Of a DNA stretch of 64,000 nucleotides, positions 22,076 through 31,172 are shown in pieces; position 1 is the first letter of the stretch, and each line of letters begins with the position of its first letter. A program made the position numbers and the translations under genes. Source of the stretch: Carpediemonas membranifera (lineage: Eukaryota; Fornicata); contig JAHDYR010000011.1 in assembly GCA_019828565.1 (NCBI GenBank), forward strand, positions 434,001-498,000, written 5' to 3'. Under the pieces are notes generated by a model. That model was given only the letters and a program-made list of their open reading frames with translations. It made no database searches and was not told the DNA's origin.

Positions 22076-22320
22076 GCTCCGGGCCCGTTACCCGAGGTAA
22101 CCTTACTGACGATGTAGCGCCAGGAAGGCAGCGAGAACAGCGTCGGCATGGCTCCGTGTGTCTGGAGGCTCGGGTCCACTTCGCACAAATTTTTATTGCT
22201 CACCTGTATGTGGGATGTCGAAACCGCGAAAGTAACGTCTGGGAGGCGCACTCATTGTCTCTGAGGATCAGTACCGCCCGAAGAACGGGCCATCTATCAC
22301 GCTACGCCCAAACGGGCGCA

Positions 22321-22361
22321 GTTGTGAGAGGGTTAATCTACCGACTGAGCTAAAGGGACCC
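22321..22361 (-). pseudogene. tRNA-like 5' fragment
   Basis: Minus-strand sequence contains TTAGCTCAGTCGGTAGA, a near-canonical tRNA D-arm and internal box A. The seven bases before it could be a 5' acceptor strand (GTCCCTT), and CAC occupies the expected anticodon position. The D-stem and anticodon stem pair poorly, and no T-arm or box B follows, so this is not a working tRNA. It could be a truncated tRNA gene or a tRNA-derived piece of a repeat. Confidence 0.4.
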
Positions 22362-22574
22362 GTGTGACACAGTTGAGCAAAAACCGCACGCGGAAAATGG
22401 TTTTAACTCTAACTAATAACTGTGACACGCCCACTGTGGTTTACATACGACTTTACCTTACCTTACGATACATGGCAATATGTTAGCTAGACCGCTATGC
22501 GCAGCATATGGCCTTGTATCTGCCCTGTTTGACCACCGCGTGATCGTATCGAACTGATGTTGTCCAGAAAACTC

Positions 22575-22925
22575 TCACTGTGAATCCTTAGGCTTAACAT
22601 CATCGTCGTAAACACCAGCATTACCCGGTTCCTTGCTGGCAGGCAGCCTCTTTGGCCGTGCTGACGTAGTGGTGCTGCCAGACCTGCGGTTACCGCGTCC
22701 ACGCTTAAGTTTGAGCTGTGTCAGAAATAAATTGACTATACATACCATAATCTTCTTCACAGCTGCATCATCGTCCTCTCTGCGCTTCGCATCAGCTTCA
22801 GTTCGAGCTTTGCTCTGAATCGCGACCCAGACGCGATCAGTGTCCGTCAAATTGTCATTAATATCAGAACTAGCGCCAGTATGCTGCTCAACAGTCACTG
22901 TATTCTCTCCGCTCTTCTTTTCCAT
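22575..22925 (-). CDS. small basic protein with an in-frame 30-nt intron
   Basis: The ATG at 22,925 is in a ccATGg context. The first half is acidic and helical; the C-terminal half is rich in Lys, Arg and Ser. Positions 22,716-22,745 begin GTATGT and end CTGACACAG on the coding strand, exactly like proven introns in this window. The segment is 30 nt, a multiple of three with no stop codon, so the unspliced frame stays open. Without it the protein is 106 residues, and a hydrophobic insert out of keeping with its surroundings disappears. No family is recognised. The gene is divergent from the ankyrin-kinase gene, with a 199-bp shared upstream region. Confidence 0.6.
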   Translation of the reverse strand: MEKKSGENTVTVEQHTGASSDINDNLTDTDRVWVAIQSKARTEADAKRREDDDAAVKKIMVCIVNLFLTQLKLKRGRGNRRSGSTTTSARPKRLPASKEPGNAGVYDDDVKPKDSQ

Positions 22926-23124
22926 GGCGGATCTTGGTATTCATGCGCAGATCTGACAAATCATTTTTTGTTGCTTTATCGTGCCAGCCGAGAACCTTTC
23001 AGTGATGTGTCTGGCATAGCCGGGGAAGATGGCGCGAGTCCAGCACGATATTGCACGAAATCGAATTTAGATTCGACACAGAAGAACAACCTTGGGACCA
23101 AGGCAGGAGGCTGTATTATTGACC

Positions 23125-26100
23125 ATGCCAGAACATATTCAGCCCAACGTTGCAAGGCCAGTTGGTGATGGCGTTCGTTATGATCTGATGACTGCTATCG
23201 TCGACAAAAGCATTGAACGAATGCGTTGCGCTCTTCTCGCCGGTGCTGACGTGAATGCGAGTGATGCACTTGGCAACACTCCCTTAACATACGCTGTTGC
23301 CGTCGGCAGCGTGGACTCCGTTGGCTTCCTCATCCACAAAGGAGCATCGCTTGACCTCGCTGACCGGATGGGAAACACCCCGTTGCTCGTAGCGTGCCAC
23401 AGAGGGTACGCAGACATCGCATGCGCCCTGGTCAAGCTGGGCGCGGACATCAATAAGTGCCAGACGGGAACTCGGCAGTCCCCTCTAGTCGTCGCGGCCA
23501 AGCGTCTCGACACGTCGCTCACCAAGGCCCTCTGTGGGTTCGAGCACGTCACTATTGACACCAGGAATGACTCTGGCCGTACGCCGCTCCTCATCGCCGC
23601 CGCTTCAGGCCACGCCGTTCTCCTCGAAACGCTTCTCGACGCCGGCGCTGACGCCAACTCCAGAGACAGCCAAGGCCTCACCCCCCTCGCCGCAGCCACC
23701 TCTAGCGGCAGCGTGGAGGCTGTACACGTCCTCCTGGCGCACGGGGCCGATCCATCTCTCCGAGCGACCACCGGCGACTCGCCCCTCCTCACTGCTGTCG
23801 TCCGATCACTTGGTGACATAGCCGTCGAGCTGCTCAAATGCGGGGCAAGCCCCGAGGATGTCCGACCCAACGGGATGACAGTGCTGTACTTGGCAGCTGA
23901 GCGTGGTCTTGTTGAGGTAGTCCGGACTCTCCTCCACAAGCGCGCGTCAGCCGACAGGAAGGGGATCATGGGCCGTACCGCACTACACATAGCCGCGGGC
24001 AAGGGCCTCAGACTTGTATGCCAAGCCCTGGTGGCAGGCGGCGCCTCTGTTTCCATCGGAGACGACCAAGGCGACTCTCCCCTCCGTTTTGCCGTTAGGG
24101 CGAAGCAGCTTGACGTTGTTGACATGCTGCTGGACGCCGGGAGTGACGTGAACATGCCGAACCAGGCCGGGCTCAATGCGCTACACACAGCCGCGGCGGC
24201 TGGAGACATCGACTGTTGCCGACTCCTGCTCGACCGAGGGGCGGACGTCTTTTCCCTCACAGCTGAGGGGAAGGCGCCCCTGCACACGGCTGTCGAGGGT
24301 GCCAGTGCCGCTGTACTTGATCTACTGCTCGCCATGAGCCCTAGGGTAGACCAGAGGGACCATGCGGGTTGCACTGCGCTGTGGTCAGCCGCGGCTGCAG
24401 GGAACGTCGCCGCCGTGCGTGCGCTGGCAGCAGTGGGCGCGGACATTAACGCTGTAGGCGGTGGTAAGACGCCGCTGGCTATTGCAGCAGATAAGGGGCG
24501 CGTGGAAGTTGTCGAGACACTGTGCTCAATAGACGGTGTTCAGCTGGACACAAAGGACGACAAAGGCGACACACCATTGCTGCTGGCCGTTGCTGCGGAC
24601 CATGAGGCAATGACGGCAATCCTCCTCGACGCCGGGGCCGACGCATCTGCTGTTCGGGAGTCCACACAGCAGACAGCCCTGCATATGGCCGTTGAGGCGT
24701 GTAACAGCGCCATTGTAGCCCTCCTACTCGACCACGGAGCCCCTGTGGACGCCATGGACGGGGCTGGCAGGACCCCACTCTTCCTGGCCGCCGGCAGGGG
24801 TCCAGACAGCATAGTAGAGGCGCTGCTGGGCGCTGGGGCTGACCCAGACCTGAGCAGACCGAACACCCTTCGCACTCCACTGATGTGTGCAGCTATCGAG
24901 GGCAGGAGCTCCGTGGTGAAGCTCATGGCAGACGCTGGGGCCGACCTCGAGGCTGTGGATAAGGGAGGGGACAACGCGGCCATCATGGCAACTATCAACG
25001 AGCACGCCAGCTCAGTAGCCGCCCTGCTCGAGGCTGGGGCGCAGGTGAACGTCAAGAGAGCCAACGGAACACCGCTGATCCTGATAGCTGCACAGAAGGG
25101 CGAGACCGACCTGCTGAAGCTGATGATCAAACGGCCAGGCACCCAGACGGACCTGGCAGGACCCGCGGGCAACACAGCGCTGCTGGCCGCCAGCCGCAGG
25201 GGCGATGTCGACGCCGTACACGTGCTGATTCTCAACGGAGCCAACCTCAACGCCAAGCGGGTCGACAACGGTTTGACTCCCATCCTGGTGGCCGCGTTAC
25301 AGGGCCACACGACCGTACTCACAACCCTGCTGGCGTTCGGCGCGGACATTGGCTCGAGAGACGACGAGGGTGATACTGCGCTAATCTGCGCGGCTCTCAA
25401 CGGGCACACCGAGACTGCACGGTTCCTGATCCAGTCAGGGGCCGAGCTGGACGCCCGCAGGTCCCATGACGGCGCCACCGCCCTGTTTATCGCGGTCAAC
25501 GACCAGAACACGGTGCTGGTGCAGCTTTTGGTCGAGTCTGGCGCTGATATGTCGCTCGAGAACACAGCAGGAGCCGAGCCCCTGACTCCACTACAACTGG
25601 CCCACGCACTGAAGGCCAGAGGCATCGTGAAGCTCCTGAAGAGTTCAAAGAGTCTGAGGAAGAAGGCGAGCGCCCTCTCTGGCCGTGCAACGCAGTACAG
25701 AGAGCGGCTGTTCAGCGCCATAGCGAACGAGGACACCAAGGACCTCGCCCTGCTCCTCAAGAAGGGTGCCGACCCCAACATTTACGGGTCCGGCTGTGTG
25801 CCCGCGGTCATCATGGCCGCCAGGACCGACAACGAGGCCCTGGTGACTCTGCTGCTCGACAGCGGGGCCAACGCTATGGCGGATGACCCAGATCGCCGGA
25901 CTCTGCTGCACCACGCGACACAGCGGGGCATGACGACCACGGTGCTGCGTTTGGCGGCCAGTCTGAATACAGTGGACGTCCCTGACGCCGAGGGGACGAC
26001 TCCACTGATGCTCTCAGCAATACACGGCCAGCACACAGCGATGGCCGCGCTGCTTGACGCAGGGGCGCTCGTTAACCTCCAGGACGTCCGCGGGATGACT

Positions 26101-27108
26101 GCATTGATGTACGCGGCGCAGCACGGCTGGACCCGATGTGCAGCCCACCTGGAGCACACCGGGGCCAACAGCAGACTCAAGAACGCCGCTGGGTTGACCG
26201 CAGTGGAGATTGCTACTAATGCCGGCCACACGGGGGTGGTCACGACGCTCACCCCAGCACTGGACGAAGGCATTGCCCCCACCTTGGCTAGGGCCGCCCA
26301 GGAGACCGCAGACGACGGTGACGGCGAGATTAGCGAGTTCGATGTCGAGCTGGGCGATATGATCGGTGCTGGGCCGAGCGGCGAGGTGTACCGCGCCACC
26401 GTCAAGGGCGAGGAGCGCGCCGCCAAGTCTGTCCCGACTGGGCACTATAGCGACGCTAGGAAGGGCGCGTTGGTGCGTCATATCCAGAGCATGGTCAGAT
26501 TACAACATGAGAATCTAGTCCGTATCTATGGATATGTTCGGACCGTCGGGTCCATTCTGATCATCATGGAGCTTGGCGATGAGGATCTTGGACACCTATT
26601 GGATAAGGACACTCCTTGGAACACCCGGTGGCAAGCAGCGTCGGATGTAGCAGCGGGCATGGCTCACTTGAACAGCCTGGGCCTTGACCATGGTGACCTT
26701 AAGTCGACCAATGTTATAAGATTCGGGACCCGTTTCAAGGTTAGTGACACCGGTTTTGGTCGGACACGCGGCCTCGACCCTCGCTGTCCCGAGATGCCGA
26801 TGACGCCCTCGTTCTCCGGGCCCGAGAGGTTTGAGTGGGAGTTTGTTGCGATGAAGAGCGATGTGTACTCTTACGGCATGGTCCTGACCCACTTGGCCAC
26901 GGGTGTAGTGCCCTTTGCAGGAGCCGTGGACGTGTTCACCGTGATCCGGGCCGTACTGGGAGGAGACCGGCCGGTTGTTGATGTAGACGCCCCCACGCCC
27001 CTAGTGGACCTAATAGAGCGGTGCTGCGTCGTAGACCCCGCCACCAGGCCCGACTTTGCCTCAGTGTGCCACGAGCTGGAGGACATGCCAGACATGGGCT
27101 CCATGTGA
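23125..27108 (+). CDS. ankyrin-repeat protein with C-terminal protein kinase domain (1,327 aa)
   Basis: The frame opens earlier with a TTG, but the first ATG is at 23,125. Residues about 15-1,055 are a near-continuous array of roughly 25-30 ankyrin repeats (GxTPLxxAAxxGxxxxVxxLLxxGA). Residues about 1,072-1,325 form a kinase domain of tyrosine kinase-like type: glycine loop GAGPSGEVYRA, AAK lysine, catalytic loop HGDLKSTN in place of HRD, SDTGFG in place of DFG, and SGPERF in place of APE. The metal-binding Asp and catalytic Asp are kept, so it may be active, but the Arg of HRD and Phe of DFG are missing. No introns. Two small inverted repeats (23,061-23,076; 23,090-23,103) precede the start. 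A signalling scaffold is a reasonable inference; partners are unknown. Confidence 0.88.
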   Translation: MPEHIQPNVARPVGDGVRYDLMTAIVDKSIERMRCALLAGADVNASDALGNTPLTYAVAVGSVDSVGFLIHKGASLDLADRMGNTPLLVACHRGYADIACALVKLGADINKCQTGTRQSPLVVAAKRLDTSLTKALCGFEHVTIDTRNDSGRTPLLIAAASGHAVLLETLLDAGADANSRDSQGLTPLAAATSSGSVEAVHVLLAHGADPSLRATTGDSPLLTAVVRSLGDIAVELLKCGASPEDVRPNGMTVLYLAAERGLVEVVRTLLHKRASADRKGIMGRTALHIAAGKGLRLVCQALVAGGASVSIGDDQGDSPLRFAVRAKQLDVVDMLLDAGSDVNMPNQAGLNALHTAAAAGDIDCCRLLLDRGADVFSLTAEGKAPLHTAVEGASAAVLDLLLAMSPRVDQRDHAGCTALWSAAAAGNVAAVRALAAVGADINAVGGGKTPLAIAADKGRVEVVETLCSIDGVQLDTKDDKGDTPLLLAVAADHEAMTAILLDAGADASAVRESTQQTALHMAVEACNSAIVALLLDHGAPVDAMDGAGRTPLFLAAGRGPDSIVEALLGAGADPDLSRPNTLRTPLMCAAIEGRSSVVKLMADAGADLEAVDKGGDNAAIMATINEHASSVAALLEAGAQVNVKRANGTPLILIAAQKGETDLLKLMIKRPGTQTDLAGPAGNTALLAASRRGDVDAVHVLILNGANLNAKRVDNGLTPILVAALQGHTTVLTTLLAFGADIGSRDDEGDTALICAALNGHTETARFLIQSGAELDARRSHDGATALFIAVNDQNTVLVQLLVESGADMSLENTAGAEPLTPLQLAHALKARGIVKLLKSSKSLRKKASALSGRATQYRERLFSAIANEDTKDLALLLKKGADPNIYGSGCVPAVIMAARTDNEALVTLLLDSGANAMADDPDRRTLLHHATQRGMTTTVLRLAASLNTVDVPDAEGTTPLMLSAIHGQHTAMAALLDAGALVNLQDVRGMTALMYAAQHGWTRCAAHLEHTGANSRLKNAAGLTAVEIATNAGHTGVVTTLTPALDEGIAPTLARAAQETADDGDGEISEFDVELGDMIGAGPSGEVYRATVKGEERAAKSVPTGHYSDARKGALVRHIQSMVRLQHENLVRIYGYVRTVGSILIIMELGDEDLGHLLDKDTPWNTRWQAASDVAAGMAHLNSLGLDHGDLKSTNVIRFGTRFKVSDTGFGRTRGLDPRCPEMPMTPSFSGPERFEWEFVAMKSDVYSYGMVLTHLATGVVPFAGAVDVFTVIRAVLGGDRPVVDVDAPTPLVDLIERCCVVDPATRPDFASVCHELEDMPDMGSM

Positions 27109-27147
27109 AGGGGGAGACATTGATGATAAACGGAGCCTCTAGGTTTA

Positions 27148-27681
27148 CTACTCCTTGCGCATCACCCTTGTCGCTGTAAGCGGCTCTTCGCCGTCCATTT
27201 CGACGCTGAACTTTTGCATGAGGAGGGTCACGTCGCCGTCCTTCTCGAGGGTACGGTGAATTGTCATCGTTCCCTCGCGGTTCTTATCCTTGCGGTGCAC
27301 GACCTTGTTGACCTGCGTGAGGGTCTTCTCATCAGAGAAGAACACGGCAACATCAGCCGAGCTCCCGTCCATTTGCTTCACAGCCTTGACGAAGGAGTCG
27401 GGGTCCAATGTGAAGGTTGTATCGTTGCCAACACCAACAGAAGGCTTCGCTATGATGCGAATGGTGCCTTCTTTCTGCTCATACACGTACCTGGAACTCA
27501 GCTTGTCCGAGATCTTTGCTTTCCACCCGGAAACACCGAGGGCAACGAAAAGAGGACCGAGCTTCTCACTACGCTTCGTGTCAGAAACGTAGGTACCGCT
27601 GAAGTCAACAGAAGGGACTACGTTGTTTGCAACCATGTTGGGATTGTGCCGTGTTGTGCCACAGTCGCATCGAGTCGACAT
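27148..27681 (-). CDS. fatty-acid-binding-protein-like (calycin) protein
   Basis: From residue about 25 the sequence follows the cytosolic FABP pattern: DFSGTYVSDTKRSEKLGPLFVALGVSGWKAK, then alternating beta strands ending in LTATRVMRKE. FABPs start with a similar GTW...NFxxFMxALGV block and are about 130 residues, which fits a start at the second ATG (27,636). The upstream ATG at 27,681 would add 15 polar residues with three Cys. A role in carrying fatty acids or other hydrophobic ligands follows from the family only. The terminal Arg-x-Tyr/Arg ligand motif is not clear. 39 bp separate its stop from the convergent ankyrin-kinase gene. Confidence 0.6.
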   Translation of the reverse strand: MSTRCDCGTTRHNPNMVANNVVPSVDFSGTYVSDTKRSEKLGPLFVALGVSGWKAKISDKLSSRYVYEQKEGTIRIIAKPSVGVGNDTTFTLDPDSFVKAVKQMDGSSADVAVFFSDEKTLTQVNKVVHRKDKNREGTMTIHRTLEKDGDVTLLMQKFSVEMDGEEPLTATRVMRKE

Positions 27682-27798
27682 GCAATTCCGGATGGGATGC
27701 TGTATGGGACTAGCAGGTGTGGTTCTGCGGTCATATGTCTTGTTCCGCCCATGCGCGTTGTTCCCGTTGCTTCACAGCCAAGCTTTCAAAATCCATTT

Positions 27799-29112
27799 TT
27801 AAAAGCCACGATACGCGCCTTCAACTCCACCTGGGCTTGCAGGCCCCTCGCTGTTACTCACCACATTGTTCGCTGCCGTCACTTCCTTGGGCACGGCAAA
27901 GCCTAGCAGATGGTTCACATCAACCACAGGGTACTTCTGCAGCATCGTAATGGTCTCGCTATATCCACACTGAAGAAGATCATCCTCGACAAACCCGATC
28001 ATCGTCACGCACACAGCCTGCAGACGGTCCATAACTCCGTCAGGACCGTTGACCCGGCCGCCAAGAACGGTATCCCATACCCGGACGGCGTCGGGAAGCT
28101 CGAACTCGCCCGCAAGAAGGAGTGTGAACCAACGGATGGCGAAAAAGTCCGCGGGGATGCCAAGGGACGAAAGGTGCTTGTGGCAGGCGGGGTAGCGGGC
28201 TTCTATTCCCTTCATGAGACGGGACATGTGGCCTCGTATGCCAATGACGTCTCCGTCGAGCCCGACGGTGTAGATGTCTCCAACAGCACTCATGAGATTG
28301 ACAAAGCACCAAAAGGCGTCAGCCTCAGCGTACTGGCGCTCTTCAGGCTCGCACTCTGTGTAGAAGACGTAGTAGATCATCGACACCAGCTCGTTCAGTC
28401 CCTGGACATATTGGATGGCTGTGTTCAGACGGGCAAAGAGCATGAGCATCCGGACGAGCGCCGCGTGGTGCTGAGACACCTGTGGCTTGTCCAGAATGCC
28501 CCCGAATGTCCCATTAGCGAGCCTATCGAAGTCGGTGAGGAGGCCGTTGAGTCGGGCCCGGTTCCTCTCTGGTGGGTTGAAGATCGTTCCCTTTTCGGAG
28601 TTGTTAGTCAATGATGAGAACTTGATAGCGGGGGACTTATCCCCGACGTTGCTCTGGTAAGAACCGATGTCCTTCTGCGTCACACCGAACTTGGCAAGGT
28701 ATTCTGGGTCGCAGCGGAAAAACTGCACCATCGGGTGTGTCCTGCGCACGTCCTTGTCGATCTCGATCAGGAGCTTGGCGTTCTTCTGGTACTCAGCCCA
28801 TGCGCTGTCTGATGGGCCCTTGTCGTTGATTGGCTCATCCGAGAGAGGGTCCACGCATACGTCCTCCGTGGACTTGCGGACTTTGATGAAGAACTGGTGG
28901 ACGTATGTGTCGTAGAGGTCTCTCATATCTTTCAATGTGCTCTCCCACAGCTTTCTGTCCGTGGGTAGGTAGCCAAGCATCAGTTTCCAGTATATTGGGC
29001 GTAAGCGAAGCCCGTCGGGGACGCCGAAGTTGGCAAGGCGTGATATTTCCCTCAGATCTATGTTTTCACTTTCTAACGCCACTGAAAATGGCGCGGTGCG
29101 CTCATTTCGCAT
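27799..29112 (-). CDS. TBC1D13: TBC-domain Rab GTPase-activating protein, TBC1D13-like
   Basis: A 437-residue single-exon protein filled by a TBC domain. The arginine finger is in IDKDVRRTHP (residues 118-127) and the glutamine finger in YVQGLNEL (235-242). The N-terminal block GVPDGLRLRPIYWKLMLGYLP and the insert between the two fingers match the TBC1D13 subfamily, which also has a long spacer. Both catalytic residues are present, so GAP activity on a Rab-family GTPase is expected at endomembranes. No transmembrane segment or extra domain is seen. It is divergently arranged with the coiled-coil gene at 29,291; the 178 bp between them must hold both promoters. Confidence 0.9.
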   Translation of the reverse strand: MRNERTAPFSVALESENIDLREISRLANFGVPDGLRLRPIYWKLMLGYLPTDRKLWESTLKDMRDLYDTYVHQFFIKVRKSTEDVCVDPLSDEPINDKGPSDSAWAEYQKNAKLLIEIDKDVRRTHPMVQFFRCDPEYLAKFGVTQKDIGSYQSNVGDKSPAIKFSSLTNNSEKGTIFNPPERNRARLNGLLTDFDRLANGTFGGILDKPQVSQHHAALVRMLMLFARLNTAIQYVQGLNELVSMIYYVFYTECEPEERQYAEADAFWCFVNLMSAVGDIYTVGLDGDVIGIRGHMSRLMKGIEARYPACHKHLSSLGIPADFFAIRWFTLLLAGEFELPDAVRVWDTVLGGRVNGPDGVMDRLQAVCVTMIGFVEDDLLQCGYSETITMLQKYPVVDVNHLLGFAVPKEVTAANNVVSNSEGPASPGGVEGAYRGF

Positions 29113-29261
29113 GGCTGAGTTCGGAGGTCACGCAGGTTTAGACATGAGATCATATATCGAGCATTGGTGAAAGTAAGGTGCAGGGACGCAGTATGAAGGC
29201 CACGAAGGGCCGCAGGGTGCCATGCGGTGAATCAAGTCGGCTTATCCTGCGTAAAAATTTC

Positions 29262-29273
29262 TGCGTTTTTAAG
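29262..29273 (+). promoter_or_regulatory. T-rich core-promoter-like element of the coiled-coil gene
   Basis: tgcgtttttaag, 17 bp before the ATG at 29,291. It matches the recurrent YGCRNTTTWAA pattern. Confidence 0.4.
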
Positions 29274-29290
29274 AGCGAAACGAACCCCGA

Positions 29291-31102
29291 ATGCAAAGGA
29301 GAACCGTACAAGCACGTAACAGGCCTCCATCAGCTTCTATGACCAAAACGATGAGGTCTACTGGCACCAGGAGCAGAAACCCCTACTCCTCGATGAGCGC
29401 CACTGGAACGGGCGTTAGTGCTCAATCCCGCCCCCAATTCTCAGTATCCGACAGCGTAGACATGGATAGACAATCCATGGCAGGTACCCGTACCGCCGAT
29501 TCCTTCCGCGGTGGCGCTGCTTCGATGAACTACACTTCCGCGACGCAGGGACAGTCATCCATCGAGAAGGAGTACGTGTATAATCTCCAGCAACAGGTGT
29601 ACTTCCTCGAGCTCGAGTCCAAGCTCATGCGGGAGAAGCTGGCCGACCCAGGCCCGCGTCTGAAGGACAAGGGGTGTGCTGCCGACCCCCTGGATGACCC
29701 CGAGCTCGACCAGGCCAAGCCGCTCGATGACCACATCAAGAGCCTGAAGATGAAGTATGTGGAGCAGAAGGAGCAGTTTAAGCGAGATCACGAGGAGATG
29801 GTCCGCGTGCAGGAGGATCTGAGGTCGCAGGTGACTAAGCGGAACAGAGCCATCGAGGTGCTCGAGCAGAAGCTGGCTAAGAAGGACGAGAAGGTGCGCG
29901 AGCTTGACGAGCAGTATTCTGAGCACCGGACCGAGCTTCTTCTCGAGAACGAGGGCATCAGAAAAGAGGTTGAGTCAAGGGACCGGACGATCAAGCAGAT
30001 GGAAATGGACCTCGCCCACCAGAAGGAGATGATCGACAAGATGAAGCAACAGAACGTGGATCTCCAATCGACCCTAGGTCAGCTCAAGGACGAGCTCCGC
30101 CAGGCCACCATGGGTAAGGCGAGCCCTGTGGAGCTGGACAGGAGGCAGGAGGAGATCAGCAAGCTCACCGTCGACGTCAAGGACCTGAGGGCAAAGATCG
30201 AGGAGCAGAAGATGGAGATCGAGAACGCCAAGACTGCCGAGAGATCTGAGAGAGACGCCCGGTGGAAGGTAGAAGGCGAGCTTGATGAGATCAAGGCCGC
30301 CCACCGCATCTCCGAGCGCCAGGTAGAGCAGCTCAAGGAGCAGACTGACCAGATGCGGGAGGCAAACATCAGCGTGAAGGCGCAGCTTGACCTGCTCACA
30401 ACAGACTTCGCGAACGCCGAGGACAGAGTGAAGAGGCTAGTAGCGGAGAAAGAGGAGCGAGACACGGAGCAGCGCATCGCTTTCGAGAAGTCCAAGCAGG
30501 TTGCCAGTGCCGCTGTGTCCGAGAGATCTGATGCTGAGGCCGCTCTCAAAGAGGCGCGCGTGGAGATCGCGAAGACTAACCAGACGCTTATGGACCTCGA
30601 AGCAAACATCGAGAAGCTCAACCACGACCTTGCCCACAAGGACCAGCAAGTGGACGAGATGGCGAACGAACTCGCCGAGCAACGGGCTCTCAAGCGTGAG
30701 GCAGAGAACAGGCGGGACGGTGCCGAGGCTGAGATCGTCGCGGTAGAGGAGGAGCGTGATAAGGCCAAGCAAGAGGCGGCGAAGGCCAAGGCAGACGCCG
30801 ACTTCGTGCGCCAGAAGAGTCACATCCGCGAGGACCTGACCAAGCTGCAGCAACAAGACTTCGAGCGCATGCGGCAGACCAACGACGAGCTGACTGCCAC
30901 AATCGCAGGCCTCATGGATCGACTGAACGCCCTTTCATCGTCCCGCGGCCTCCTTGATGACATGTCCAAAGATATCAGTGCAAATGGGTCATATGTGGAT
31001 CGTATGAGCGCGTTAGAGGAGATGGATGACAGCAAGATGATGGAGAGCCCGATTGTGCCTCAGGACGATGACATTAGCCAGGTCAGCGAGGTGGCAGAGT
31101 GA
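29291..31102 (+). CDS. long coiled-coil protein, probably cytoskeletal (603 aa)
   Basis: Residues 1-95 are Ser/Thr/Arg-rich and probably disordered. From about residue 95 a conserved-looking EKEYVYNLQQQVYFLELESKLMREK block leads into heptad-repeat coiled coil up to about residue 560, with a short acidic tail. Similar EYxxNLQQQxxFLELE blocks occur in ciliary coiled-coil proteins as far as I recall, so an axonemal or basal-body role is possible, but I cannot name an orthologue. There are no membrane segments, no introns and no enzymatic motif. Its 3' end is 70 bp from the convergent gene at 31,173. Confidence 0.75.
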   Translation: MQRRTVQARNRPPSASMTKTMRSTGTRSRNPYSSMSATGTGVSAQSRPQFSVSDSVDMDRQSMAGTRTADSFRGGAASMNYTSATQGQSSIEKEYVYNLQQQVYFLELESKLMREKLADPGPRLKDKGCAADPLDDPELDQAKPLDDHIKSLKMKYVEQKEQFKRDHEEMVRVQEDLRSQVTKRNRAIEVLEQKLAKKDEKVRELDEQYSEHRTELLLENEGIRKEVESRDRTIKQMEMDLAHQKEMIDKMKQQNVDLQSTLGQLKDELRQATMGKASPVELDRRQEEISKLTVDVKDLRAKIEEQKMEIENAKTAERSERDARWKVEGELDEIKAAHRISERQVEQLKEQTDQMREANISVKAQLDLLTTDFANAEDRVKRLVAEKEERDTEQRIAFEKSKQVASAAVSERSDAEAALKEARVEIAKTNQTLMDLEANIEKLNHDLAHKDQQVDEMANELAEQRALKREAENRRDGAEAEIVAVEEERDKAKQEAAKAKADADFVRQKSHIREDLTKLQQQDFERMRQTNDELTATIAGLMDRLNALSSSRGLLDDMSKDISANGSYVDRMSALEEMDDSKMMESPIVPQDDDISQVSEVAE

Positions 31103-31172
31103 TGAAGGCGTTGTTATATATAAATAGGGAGATTGTCGGTATCTCTAGAGTTTTTATTATTTGATTTTGAGC

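Larger units (their letters stand above)
6304..22350 (-). mobile_element. DIRS-type tyrosine-recombinase retrotransposon, split by nested insertions
   Basis: Reading the minus strand gives gag (17,468-16,914), RT (16,887-16,179), RNase H (7,942-about 7,000) and the N-terminal half of a tyrosine recombinase (about 7,020-6,304). RNase H, a DIRS-type connection domain and a recombinase instead of an integrase define the class. Removing LINE-B rejoins RT to RNase H in one frame across a shared 15-bp site. The recombinase ends abruptly at the LINE-A tail after the first catalytic Arg; its His-x-x-Arg and Tyr part is not found in the window. The 5' boundary beyond the gypsy insertion is unclear, and 22,350 is only a guess based on the tRNA-like remnant there. 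Confidence 0.8.

Noticed and set aside
22575-22925. Possible serine acetyltransferase N terminus (VWVAIQSKARTEAD).
   Set aside because: The likeness covers only about ten residues and no acetyltransferase hexapeptide repeats follow.
23178-24446. Long open frames antisense to the ankyrin repeats (also 24,540-25,781 and 25,782-26,426).
   Set aside because: They are Ser/Ala-rich mirror frames of a G/C-rich repeat region; the plus strand carries textbook ankyrin motifs.
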